A stretch of DNA of 64,000 bases, taken from contig NZ_JACJJL010000011.1 in the NCBI RefSeq assembly GCF_016899955.1, positions 52,741 through 116,740 of the forward strand, written 5' to 3'. Positions 9,245 to 19,300 of this stretch are shown here, in pieces. The stretch is from Marseilla massiliensis. Its GTDB lineage: Bacteria > Bacteroidota > Bacteroidia > Bacteroidales > Bacteroidaceae. The position numbers and the translations under genes are program-made. The stretch's first letter is position 1, and each line of letters starts with the position of its first letter. The notes under the pieces are model-generated. The model searched no databases, was not told the origin of the DNA, and worked only from the letters and a program-made list of their open reading frames with translations.

Positions 9245-10654
9245 ATGGAAAAGAATATAAGCAGGCGTTCGTTCCTTAAGGTGTTGGGCGGCAGTGCCGT
9301 GGCGTCGGCACCTTTGCTTGCCGGATGCAAAGGCGCCGGCAAGGATGAGTCAGCTTCGCAGCAGGAGCCGCCAAAGGGCAAGATGACCTACCGTACAAAC
9401 CACAACAACGGCGACAAGGTGTCTATCTTGGGCTATGGCATGATGCGCTTGCCTGTGGTGGGCAAGGGGTCGGCCCGCGAGCAGGCCGACGAGGCCATCG
9501 ACCAGGAGATGGTAAACCGCGAGGTGGATTATGCCATAGAGCATGGTGTCAATTATTTCGACACGTCACCTGCATATTGCCAGGGGCTGTCGGAGCGGGC
9601 CACAGGCATTGCGCTGAAGCGCCACGACCGCTCAAAATATTTCGTCGCCACCAAGATGTCTAACTTCTCGCCCGACACATGGACACGCCAGGCGTCTCAG
9701 CAGATGTTTGAGAACTCGCTGAAGGAGCTGCAGGTCGACTATGTCGACTATCTGTTGCTTCACGGCATAGGCATGGGCAACGACGCCTTGGCCGAGTTCA
9801 ACTCACGGTATATGGACAACGGCATACTCGACTGGCTTGTCGAGCAGAAGGCCAAGGGGCGCATACGCAACCTGGGATTCTCTTATCACGGCGACATAAA
9901 GATTTACGACATGTTGCTCAAGTGGCACGACGAGGGGCGCTATCACTGGGATTTCGTGCAGATAGAGCTGAATTACCTCGACTGGAACTATGCCGACGAG
10001 ATAAACCCGCGCAACACCGACGCCGTTTATCTGTATGGCGAGCTTACCAAGAGAAACATTCCGGCGGTGATCATGGAACCGTTGCTGGGCGGCAGGCTGG
10101 TCAATGTGCCCGACTTTGTGGCTGCCAAGATGAAGGAGCGCGAGCCCGAGCGCAGCGTGGCCAGTTGGGCACTGCGCTTTGCCGGCACCCCCGAGGGAGT
10201 GCTCACCGTGCTCAGTGGCATGACATATATGGAGCACCTGAAAGACAACCTGCTCTCTACCACTCCGCTCAAGCCGCTGACCAAGGAAGAGAACGCGTTT
10301 CTAATGGAGATTGCCGACGACATATACAATCTCAAGACCATACCGTGCAACGAGTGCAACTACTGCATGCCTTGCCCTTATGGCATTGACATACCGGGGG
10401 TGCTGTCGCATTACAACAAGTGCATTGCCGACGGCAACATGCCAAACCGAGGCTCGATGGATCCCGATTACCGACGTGCGCGCCGGGCCTTCCTCGTTGG
10501 CTACGACCGCTCGGTGCCCCGCTTGAGGCAGGCCGCACATTGCATTGGCTGCGGCCAGTGTGTGGGCCACTGCCCGCAGCGCATCGACATACCGAAGGAA
10601 ATGCAGCGCATTGACAAATTCGTGGAGGACTTGAAGCAACATGAATCAGCTTAA
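9245..10654 (+). CDS. Tat-exported aldo/keto reductase lipoprotein with C-terminal ferredoxin domain
   Basis: 469 residues. The N-terminus SRRSFLKVLGGSAVASAPL carries a clear twin-arginine motif (RR at 7-8) and ends in a lipobox LLAGC with Cys28, so the protein should be exported folded and lipid-anchored. Residues about 45-350 form an aldo/keto reductase TIM barrel (YFDTSPAYCQ, KYFVATKMS, DYVDYLLLHG). The C-terminus has two cysteine clusters, CNECNYCMPCPYG and CIGCGQCVGHCP, as in 4Fe-4S dicluster proteins. It lies 25 bases after the polyferredoxin gene, a plausible electron donor. The substrate is unknown. The end overlaps the DUF1893 gene by 14 bases. Confidence 0.9.
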   Translation: MEKNISRRSFLKVLGGSAVASAPLLAGCKGAGKDESASQQEPPKGKMTYRTNHNNGDKVSILGYGMMRLPVVGKGSAREQADEAIDQEMVNREVDYAIEHGVNYFDTSPAYCQGLSERATGIALKRHDRSKYFVATKMSNFSPDTWTRQASQQMFENSLKELQVDYVDYLLLHGIGMGNDALAEFNSRYMDNGILDWLVEQKAKGRIRNLGFSYHGDIKIYDMLLKWHDEGRYHWDFVQIELNYLDWNYADEINPRNTDAVYLYGELTKRNIPAVIMEPLLGGRLVNVPDFVAAKMKEREPERSVASWALRFAGTPEGVLTVLSGMTYMEHLKDNLLSTTPLKPLTKEENAFLMEIADDIYNLKTIPCNECNYCMPCPYGIDIPGVLSHYNKCIADGNMPNRGSMDPDYRRARRAFLVGYDRSVPRLRQAAHCIGCGQCVGHCPQRIDIPKEMQRIDKFVEDLKQHESA

Positions 10655-11063
10655 GCAATATCTCGACGACGGGCAGTGCCGCGGGGTGGTGCGCTCGGCC
10701 GGGGGCGAGACTGTGGTGTTTCGCCGCCGTGGGGTGATCGACTTGTTCGAGCTTTCCACCGCCCGGCCCGACTTTCTATGTGGGGCCTCGGTGGCCGACA
10801 AGGTGGTGGGGCGCGGCGCGGCCCTGCTCTTTGTCCGTGGCGGGGTCGGTCGGCTCCACGCCCGTATCATCAGCAGCGGCGCTCTCGATGTGTTGAGGCG
10901 CGGCGGTGTGGAGGTGAGCTTTGATACGGAAGTGTCCAACATCATCAACCGTACGGGCACGGGCATCTGCCCCGTCGAGCGGCTTACGGCCTGCACCGAG
11001 AGCCCCGACGAGGCTTATCTGCTTATCAAGAATTTTATTGAAAACCAAAAACAAAAGTTATGA
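10641..11063 (+). CDS. DUF1893 domain protein
   Basis: A 140-residue soluble protein matching DUF1893, a small family related in fold to cytidine deaminases. Family features are VADKVVGRGAALL in the middle and NIINRTGTGICPVERL near the C-terminus with a conserved Cys. The biochemical role is not established. It overlaps the aldo/keto reductase gene by 14 bases and the next gene by the four bases ATGA, so the three are translationally coupled. In Bacteroidales this family is often beside ECF-type membrane proteins, as here. Confidence 0.85.
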   Translation: MNQLKQYLDDGQCRGVVRSAGGETVVFRRRGVIDLFELSTARPDFLCGASVADKVVGRGAALLFVRGGVGRLHARIISSGALDVLRRGGVEVSFDTEVSNIINRTGTGICPVERLTACTESPDEAYLLIKNFIENQKQKL

Positions 11064-11569
11064 ACATTGCAAGAACAACATCTGTCAGGTCGCTGTCATA
11101 CGGCGACATCCGCACCTACGTTTGGTCGGCGGCTTTCGTGGCGTGCAACATTGTGCTGCCGCAGCTGTGCCATTTGGTGCCCGGTGGGGGATTGACGTGG
11201 CTCCCCATCTATTTCTTCACACTCGTGGCAGCCTACAAGTTTGGCTTTGCCGCCGGACTGCTCACGGCATTGCTCTCGCCGTTGGCCAACAACCTGATGT
11301 TCGGCATGCCGCCTGCGCCAATGCTGCCCATCATCCTTTCCAAGTCGGTATTGCTGGCAGCGGCAGCCGCTTTCTTTGCCCGCAAGGCCGGGCGCGTGGC
11401 TCTCTGGGCTGTGGCAGCCTCGGTGGTGGCCTACCAGGCCGTTGGCACCATGGTGGAGTGGGGCATGAGCGGTTCGCTCTCTGTGGCCCTGCAAGACATA
11501 ATGATTGGCTGGCCCGGCATACTCATGCAGGTGTTCGGTGGCTATCTGGCCATGAGGCTCATACGCTGA
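11060..11569 (+). CDS. ECF transporter S component-like membrane protein
   Basis: A 169-residue protein with about five or six hydrophobic segments and the small S-component build (LTWLPIYFFTLVAAYKFGFA, LLSPLANNLMFGMPPAPMLP). S components bind the substrate, often a vitamin or cofactor precursor, for energy-coupling factor transporters. No EcfA ATPase or EcfT gene is in the window, so it would use a shared module encoded elsewhere. The start ATG overlaps the DUF1893 stop. It is the last gene of the tat/redox operon. The substrate cannot be inferred. Confidence 0.75.
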   Translation: MNIARTTSVRSLSYGDIRTYVWSAAFVACNIVLPQLCHLVPGGGLTWLPIYFFTLVAAYKFGFAAGLLTALLSPLANNLMFGMPPAPMLPIILSKSVLLAAAAAFFARKAGRVALWAVAASVVAYQAVGTMVEWGMSGSLSVALQDIMIGWPGILMQVFGGYLAMRLIR

Positions 11570-11792
11570 GCGGTCTTACGCCAGCAGGCAAACATGCCAT
11601 TGTCGGCCATCTGCCCCGCGGATTATCATCCTGTTGCCGTGCACGTTGCTTGTCGCCTTTGGCTTAGGCGCAGAGGGCTGTGCCGGGACAGTGCGGCCGG
11701 AATGATGCGGCGCGGATGGCGCAAGGGCTTGTTGGGCATGGCATATACATGTAAACAATCATCCTCCGGCCTGATGGCCTATTGTGAAAACA

Positions 11793-11835
11793 GTCTGCAC
11801 GAACGCCGGTTGGCATTCGTGCGGACTTGTTTTTT
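11793..11835 (+). terminator. Putative intrinsic terminator
   Basis: An 11-bp stem GTCTGCACGAA/TTCGTGCGGAC (one G-T pair) is followed by TTGTTTTTT. It lies about 220 bases after the S-component gene and probably ends the tat/redox transcript. Between 11570 and 11792 I see no gene. Confidence 0.65.
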
Positions 11836-11895
11836 GCCTGTAGGCGTGGCTGTTTGCCTGTTTGTTGTAACTCGTTGATATACAGTATGTTTGTG

Positions 11896-11983
11896 AAACA
11901 TGCCGTTTTGCATCATGAAAACGGCCGTTTCGGCGCGCAAAACGGCATGTCTTGGCACGCAAAACGCCACTTGTTGCAAGCTG
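11896..11983 (+). repeat. 22-bp-period degenerate repeat cluster A
   Basis: AAAC-core units begin at about 11896, 11919, 11940 and 11962, with spacing of 21-23 bases. The best units contain GCAAAACGGCATGT and CTTGGCA. Part of the block is palindromic (ATGCCGTTTTGC and GCAAAACGGCAT). It lies in non-coding sequence. From 11984 to 12210 nothing else is seen. Confidence 0.6.
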
Positions 11984-12210
11984 ATAAGGCAAGCCCTGTC
12001 GGGGCATGGCCGCCATAGGGCAACACCGTTTTAACTTTTCGAACCCGACACCACTGCAGTTTCATGTTTCATTTTCAGTGACGACAGGCAGTGCAGCCTC
12101 GTTGTTGGCTGTCACGGCCGGTATGTCCCAATAGAGAAAACGGGGTTGGGGCCCGTTTGACTTAGGCTGTCATGCATGATGACGGTCAACGGCAAGCAGC
12201 CTCTGGGGGC

Positions 12211-12408
12211 CTATTTCTCAATGCGTTTGCTTAGGTTGAGCGATGCCTTGCACAAGCCTATGACGCATATTGTGCATATTGCTTTAATCAGATTGTCGGT
12301 ATATTCAATGCCGACGCCTTTGATTAAGTCGATGATTGAGTAGCTTACGAAAAACAACAACGTAAGTACAAGCGGTTTGAAAAACTTGTTCACTGCTGCC
12401 ATACGCAT
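12211..12408 (-). CDS. Small two-helix membrane protein, hypothetical
   Basis: A 65-residue open frame with two hydrophobic stretches (LVLTLLFFVSYSIIDLI and AICTICVIGLC), basic ends and no recognised family. It is the only plausible protein in a 1.7-kb gap and has a -7-like box at 12680-12687 on the same strand, some 270 bases upstream. A 25-codon frame at 12432-12509 just before it is too short to judge. The start MRMAAVNKFF could equally be the second Met. Function unknown. Confidence 0.42.
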   Translation of the reverse strand: MRMAAVNKFFKPLVLTLLFFVSYSIIDLIKGVGIEYTDNLIKAICTICVIGLCKASLNLSKRIEK

Positions 12409-12679
12409 GGAATCAAAGTGGAAAATTTAAATTACAGCTCACTTGCGGAGAAGCGATTAAAGCCAAACCATCCGCGATGACATTGGTACTTTTTGCGCTG
12501 TGTCACCATATAACGACAATTCCAACGCCTTCACGTCAATGCTATCTTGATTGCAAGTCAGCGTGTTGGCTTCGCAATCCCCTTCGGTAGAGTCTCAATG
12601 GTTGTGAGACGAGGTGATGGTTTGTTGCCAGACAGGTCTGTCGGGGGATAACGCCGTTTGGTCGATATGTGTCTGTATG

Positions 12680-12687
12680 CAAAGTTA
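12680..12687 (-). promoter_or_regulatory. Possible promoter -7 box
   Basis: On the minus strand this reads TAACTTTG, a TAnnTTTG match directed at the small membrane-protein frame. The distance of about 270 bases and the missing -33 box keep the confidence low. Confidence 0.35.
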
Positions 12688-12770
12688 TTGATAAATTCCC
12701 ATATTTCAGCAACGGTTGAGTCGGAGCGCTGTCTTTTTAACAATTATTAGTCGTGACGCCGGTTTGGGCC

Positions 12771-12970
12771 TAAGTAGGTGTTCAAAATTAATTGCCATCA
12801 AATTGTGCGCTATTTCGGAGAAGCATGCCAAAGTCCGGAGAGAGAGCGTAGCTGGCTACGCTACCGATGAGACTTTGGCATGCGGCCCGAAAGAGCACAC
12901 AAGATGGTGGCAAAGATATGGAGGACACCTGCAAGCTTAATTGTATCGGTTAATTTTGAACAGCTGCTTA
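12771..12970 (+). mobile_element. MITE copy 1 (200 bp, TA-flanked)
   Basis: A non-coding element of 200 bp with terminal inverted repeats of about 20 bp: left end TAAGTAGGTGTTCAAAATTA, right end TAATTTTGAACAGCTGCTTA. The inner arms also pair (TTGCCATCAAATTGTGCGCT with GCACACAAGATGGTGGCAA, and GCATGCCAAAGTC with GACTTTGGCATGC), so nearly the whole element folds into one long hairpin. It carries no gene. Three near-identical relatives lie elsewhere in the window. Sequence from 12971 to 13163 shows nothing recognisable. Confidence 0.88.
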
Positions 12971-13163
12971 TGGCTTTGGCCCGGCTATGATATTGGCGCA
13001 TGCCGTTGGTTGCTCGGCTTGAGGGCTTTCGCTGCGCATGGCTCAATATACAGGGCTGTTGAAAACAAACCGATGCCAAGCCATTTTATTTGGCAACTGC
13101 GGCAACATGCCGCATCCGTGGCGTTTGTAAACGCCATGCAATCGCTGTGGGCGGCACATACCA

Positions 13164-13203
13164 CAACCGGCCTGCATCAGTATTAAACTGTGCAGGCCGG
13201 TTG
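13164..13203 (-). terminator. Putative terminator hairpin after the 2724-aa gene
   Basis: A 13-bp perfect stem CAACCGGCCTGCA/TGCAGGCCGGTTG lies about 150 bases downstream of the giant gene. There is no T tract on the minus strand, so it may act as a transcript end by RNA stability rather than as a classic terminator. Confidence 0.45.
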
Positions 13204-13348
13204 CCTTGTGTTTTCCGGGGCCCTAAAAGCGTGTTTGCTCCGTTTGCCCATGCCCTCAAACGGCTGTCCCAGCCATTGGCTTGCCGCCTGCGTTGGCATC
13301 AGTCGGGGTGGCTGTCCGTGCCGGTAGGCACGGCTTCAACGGTCTTGG

Positions 13349-16300
13349 TCACCTCACTATATACTTCCGCCCTTCAATGATGTAAACCCCTCGGGGGAGT
13401 CGTTTGAGGGTCTCGCGCGTACCTTCGTTGGTCACGAGGGTGCCCGCTATGGTATAAACCTTCAGCTTCAGTCCATCGGCGAGCATTTCGTCGATGCTTA
13501 GCCATTCGCCCATGGTGAATGCCAACGGCGACTTGCGGCTTCCGGCCACGTCGTCGGTAAAGGCCAGCGACTCGTCGACGCTGTAGCCATCGCCTGTTGA
13601 AATGTTTTCAACGACAAACGACAATGGTTCGGGTTCGGCCCCGTTGCCGTAGACAGTCAGGCAGTGCCTTCCTCCGACCATGCGGCTCACCCCTCGGCAT
13701 TCGTTGCCGGCAAAGGCCACAATGCGCCAGTCGTCGCCGTCCAATACCGCCTCATTGCGGTAGATTATGGCCGTAATGTTCATTGTCGACGGGTATTTGC
13801 GCATGTCTATGCGTTCGTCGGCAACCACGGTGGCAGGTGTTGCTGAGAGTCGGCAGGTGTCTATTGCCAGTGCCTTGGCATCTACCGACTTGTATAGATA
13901 GCCGTTGCCGGGCACCAGTGTTGCAATGGTGCCGATCCAACGGCCGTCGGCGAACTCGGCGAAACCCTCCTGGGCTGTGATGAAATCGCCCTCGGTGGCA
14001 TTGGTGATTGCTGCCAGCGGCGACTCTATGTCGAGCGGACAGGAAATCCAGTTCCATCCGGCCGCAACCGCAATGGGCTGTTCGGCCAGGTCGTACAGCT
14101 TGCCTGAAGCATTGACCACAAACGGAACGGCAGCTTCTATCTTGTATCCGTGGCCGGGCTCAAGGGCATGCTTTTCCTCGCCGTCGTCGGGGCCGTCGGG
14201 TAAAATGCTCTTGCCATCGTGGCCGAGTATGGTGCTTGCATATTTGAAGTTGCCGGCGTCAATGCTTTCGCCGAGGTATGACGACAGCCAGTTCCAGCCT
14301 TCAAACAGCCTGAACGTCTGTCTGTAAGTTGAGCGTTTGAAGTGTGCGGCAATGTCGGTCTTTCCGTTCACTTCAACAGTGAGCCTGTCTTTGGCTTCGA
14401 TTGTGTCGCCGTTGACAGTCCAGCACCACAGCATATAGTCTTCATCGGCCACCGCTTCGAGCTTCAGCGTGTCGCTGTAGTCGTATATGCCGCTGCCGCT
14501 GCCCGTCACGCTTCCGCCTTCGTCGGATGCCACGGTCACGTGATATGCGGCGGCTTTGAAGTTGGCCACCACGTCGATGTTGTCGGTTGCAGTATGCTCG
14601 ATCACAGAGTCTGACGTAACGGTTTCGCCATTCAGCGTCCAGTTGTCAAACTTGTAGCCCTGTTCTGGTATGGCCTTCATGGCGACAGTGGTGCCATATC
14701 CGGCCTTGCCGCCATTTTCCTGTGTAGCCGTTGCGTTTGCCGCCGCGGTCGCCGGGCTTGTTGTCAGCACTATCTTTCCGGCCCGGGCTGGGCTTACTTC
14801 GGTGTCAATGCTCACCAGGCCGTCGCGGAACATGGTCCAGCCAGCCGACTTCCCGGTGGTTCCTTGGTAGCCTTCGGCGTCTGTTATCATCGCCGTTTGC
14901 ACCGTGAGCATATAGTAACCGTTGCCTGCCACAGCGTTCAGGCGTCCAAGGTTCAGCCTGAACGTCTTGTTGTCTTCGGTCGATATGCCTATCAGTGAGG
15001 CGTCGAGGCTTTCGCCCTGCACCGACATGGTGATGTCGTCGGCCGTGAATGTTGACGGGTCAATGTGCTTGTTGAACATGACGTCGATGGTTTCCACCGG
15101 CTTGAATGCCACTTCTGTCGGCACGCCTTCTATCGAGGCCACCTCCAGTGGCAGGTCTGCCTGTGGCTCGAAGGTGAGTTCGTAAGTGCAAGGCACGCCG
15201 CTGTTGAAGTTGTCGGCAAAGTGTATTCTGTTCTCATACAGCGGTTCCAGTCCGTCGCGCAGTGTGCGGTCGGTCTGCCAGAAGTTGCGCAGGCACATCG
15301 GCTTGCCGTCGTTCGTGCGTGTCACGCCCCTCAGTCGGGCCCGTCCGTAGGTCGGGTCGACGAGGTTGCCATAGTTCCATCCACCAGCCGAAGGCGTGAC
15401 GGCGAGCTCGTAGGTCGTCTCCGACGTCTGCGTAATCGTTGCTCCGGCCGCCGGTTCCACCTGTTCGGTGGTTCCGTCGGTAAGGTATAGCATGTCGGGA
15501 GTGTCGTCGGCATCGGCTATGTCGTTGGTCATGAAGCCCGTTATCGTGTCATTTTCCGCGCTGGCGTCGATGCTTCTGATGAGTTCGTGCACAGTCACCT
15601 CGTTGAGCAATGACAGGTTGGGGTTGCCGTAGCTGGTCACATGGGTGGCCTTGACGTCGTATTCGGTGAAGTGGCCAAGCAGCGAACTGGTTATCCACCA
15701 TTGTGCGTAAGCCTGCCCTTTGGCCTTTATCGTGCCGAAGTCGGTGTATGCATCTCCGCCAAGGGCCATCACCTTGTCGGCTCCGTTGAGGCTGCTGCCC
15801 GTCAGCTGGAAGTCGATTGCCAGTCCTTTCTCGTTGTCAATTATCTCCGGTTGCTTTGTTACTATGCGCAGGTTTGTGGCGTCTCCGTTGCCCACGTTGT
15901 CGATGAGCAGTGCAAACTCAGCCTCTTCGCTCGGCTCGACGGCTTCTGTCAGTGGGTCGTCACCGTAAACGTCGCGCTGCATGAAGTATGTCAGCTTGAG
16001 GTCGGGGGTGGGGTTCACCGTCAGCGTTACGGGGTAAATCTCGCGTGTTGCGGTAAGTCCGTTGTATGGATCTGTATACGACAGCGAGCCGCTGAACACG
16101 TAGTCGGTGGGTTCCGTCGGCGCCGCGTGCTTGGTGGGGATATACAGTATTGTTGCCTTTCCGGTGGCTCCGGGTGCCAGTTCCCATCCGGCCCCGAGCT
16201 CGGCCTTGCCGTTGAAACCGTCGATAGACTCCAGGCCGACTTGGAATTCGTTGGCTGTTGCAATGTCGCCTTCGGTGTTGTTAACGCGCAAAGTAAGTTT

Positions 16301-19300
16301 CACGTCTCTCATCGGCGTGTCTTCGTTGCCGTTAAACACCGTGAGCGTGCCTCTGAAAGCCTGCCGGGTGAACGTCATCCGCTGCTCGAACCGGAGCGTG
16401 ATCGACGAGCATACCGAGCTCGACTCCTCCTCGGTGCGCTCCAGAAACTCATGGCTGGCTTTGAAAAACCTGTCCTGCATCGACTGGAAACCCTCGCCTA
16501 TGGCCGTTGCCTCACTGTCTTTTATGAGTCTGGCGCTGGCCATCAACACCTCTGTGTCGGGCGCGTTGCCGGCTGAATTCCCGTTGAGCCGCTCAACAAG
16601 TGCGCGTAGTTGCGCTTCGGTGACCGATTCCGGCTTGTATGGCATGAGCGCTTCGGCGTCAAGAGGCTGCCCTTCCACATGTTGGTCTATGGCGTGTTGC
16701 CAGAATGCGCCTATGGTAGGGTCGGGGCTTGTGTACCATACGGAATCGCCGAACAGCTCGAGTTTAACGGCTTTCCATGCCTCCAGCTCCTCTCGGAAAT
16801 CCGCAGCGGCATCGGCAAGGGCGTCAATCCAGCTGTTTCCCGAGGCGTTTCCGTCAGCAGGCTGTGCCGTCGTTGGCAGCCCGCCGTCTTGCCGGCTGCG
16901 CTTCGGTCCGCCCTGTTGAGCCTGTCTGGCCTTGCATTTCTTGTACTCGTCGAGGTGCTTGTTGATGTTGTCTATGTTTTCGAGCATGCCTTCCACCGTC
17001 TCGATCAAGTCGTCATACTCGCCCGGCGGCGTATTGTAATCCTTGTAAGCACCGTATGCATCGCCAAATCCTTCGATGGCATAATCCCTTATTTTTGCCA
17101 GCACGGAGTCGCGCAGAGAGTACGGCCTGTTCTCCGCTTTGGCCCTGGCGCAGTCATACGCGAGTGTGGCCCCGTCGTTGACCCATCCTACGACGGGTAT
17201 CATGTCAAACAAGTCGTTGAGGTTGTTTTCGAGCAACTCGGCATAACAAGGGTCGCAAATGGTCTTGTCGTTGTTCGACTCCACGGGCTGTGTCGTCTCG
17301 ACGGCATCCGCGTTGCCTCCTCCCGAGCCGTTCGGGCCGCCCAGGCCTCCCCAGCTTCCGCTGCCGCCAAAGGCTTGCCCGATGGCGTTGAGTATAGCCG
17401 ACGTGGCGCAAGCCTTCATTGCCATGCGGTGTGCCGACACGTTGTCGTAGAGTTTCGTGCCGCATATTATCTTGTAGTTGGCTTCCATCTGCGCCATGCA
17501 TCCGTTCATTATCTGCTGTGGCGAAGCCCTTCTCTTGTCACGGGCGCGCTGCCCTCCGTTTGGATACCGTGTGATAAGCACGGGTATCTGTACGCTTTGG
17601 TTGGCACCGAGCGGGAACGGGCCCGTGTCGGCGAGGGCCTCAAAGAGCCACTCATCGGTTGGGGCGGGCAAGTTGAACCTTACGTTTTCGGTGCGCACCA
17701 GCCCGTGGTTGGTGAGCGTGAAGTATACAAGGCGCTGGTCGCCGGCCGCCATGTTGTCGCCATCGATGCTGCTCGGGCCCTCTATTACCACAACCGGCTT
17801 GGGCACGTTGGTCTCAAACTTCACGATGTTCTCAATGATATATTCGTCTTCAATCTCGGTTTCTACAAGCTCGTAGCTCACTTCTATGGCCCTGTAGCTG
17901 ATGTCTACCACCTTGCGCGTTTCCACTCCGGGGTCTACCATGATGTTGTTTGAGTAGGCGTCGTGCTTGTCTGCGGTCACGCACAGGTTGTAGTATCCTT
18001 CGGGCAACACCTTGGTGAAAATGCCGTCGGTGCCGGTTGTGCCGTTGGCTATGACCGCCCCGGTGTTCACATCCTTTATTACCACCTCGGCACCGGCCAC
18101 ATGCGGGGCTTCGGCAGTGTTGTAAGTCCATTCGTCGCAGACGTCGACCACAAGCGTGCCCGTGGCTTCCGACACCGGCGTAATGCTGAACGCTACGGGC
18201 AGCCCGTCGCCGTTGGCGCAATTGATGCCTATCCGTCCGGTGACGGGCACATTGAGTTGTTGCCCGTCGGTGGGCTCCAGCAGCAGGTGGATTGTGGCCG
18301 ACTCACCCGGGGCGAGCGCCGGCATCTGCATCGGAGTGGCCGCCGTCATCCATCCGCCAGAAGGCAATGCCAGCGATATGTCGCCTGTATTGCCACTCCC
18401 AATGTTGGTTATCGTGACAGGGTAATCGCGCGTCTGGCCCTTGGTCATGGTTGTTGTTATCGACTTGGTCGATGCCTGCAGCTTGCCTTTCGGGCTGCGG
18501 CAATAATAATAAATGGTGGTTTCAAGCGGCTCGCAGTCGGCCGACGACACCCTGATGCCAATCTTTTCCCATTCGTTGCCCTCGCTCACGGCGTTGCCGG
18601 TGATGGTGTATCCCAGGCTCATGGTGCCCCCGCCATCTACCGACTCGCCGCATTCGAGCTTCACGTCGCATCCTTCGGGCTTGCCCGTCACCTCGGCCTT
18701 CACCCCGGTGAGCGTCGTGCTGCCTGGGTTGTCGATGCCTATCGTGCCGCTGTGAGGTACGCCCAGCGTTACCTCGGCGGTAACGTAGCCGCTTGAAGAA
18801 AGGCGCATGCCATTGACGTCGAAGGCGCACTGTGCGTCGGTGAGACCCTCGCCGGGATAGCACGCCCCCACGGAGAAACGACCGGTCTGCAGGTCGAATG
18901 GCGTGAACTGCACCGAGAATGTGCCGTCGTCGGCTGTAGTGGCGTTGATGGTGTGGCGATAGCCGTTGTTGACGACATACACCTCCACCTGTTTCTGGCC
19001 TGTCTTGCCACCCTCGGTGCGTCCGCTTATCACCACCGTTTCGCCCCTTGCGTACACCTTCTTGTCGGTAGACACCGTTGCAGAGAACGGAGCGCACACA
19101 TTGACTTCGGCCGGTTGCGACGTGTTGTTGGTGTATATGGCTTCGTCGACGGCGCGGTCGGGGTTGGCCACGGCATAAACATTGTGGCGTCCTACGCCAT
19201 CGGGCAGCCTGACCTTGCGGGTCAGCATGGCATGCCCTCCGGCCTCAATGGGCGACTGCAGATAGGCGTTCAGGGCAGGCGATAGGCCTTCGCCGGCAAA

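Noticed and set aside
11896..11983. The 22-bp repeat clusters as a CRISPR array
   Set aside because: Units are contiguous and degenerate, without unique spacers, and no cas gene is present.
16900..17300. A pre-toxin-like segment (DMIPVVGWVNDGATLAYDCA) in the 2724-aa protein
   Set aside because: It lies in the middle of a long secreted protein with no toxin domain after it; the similarity is short and may be chance.
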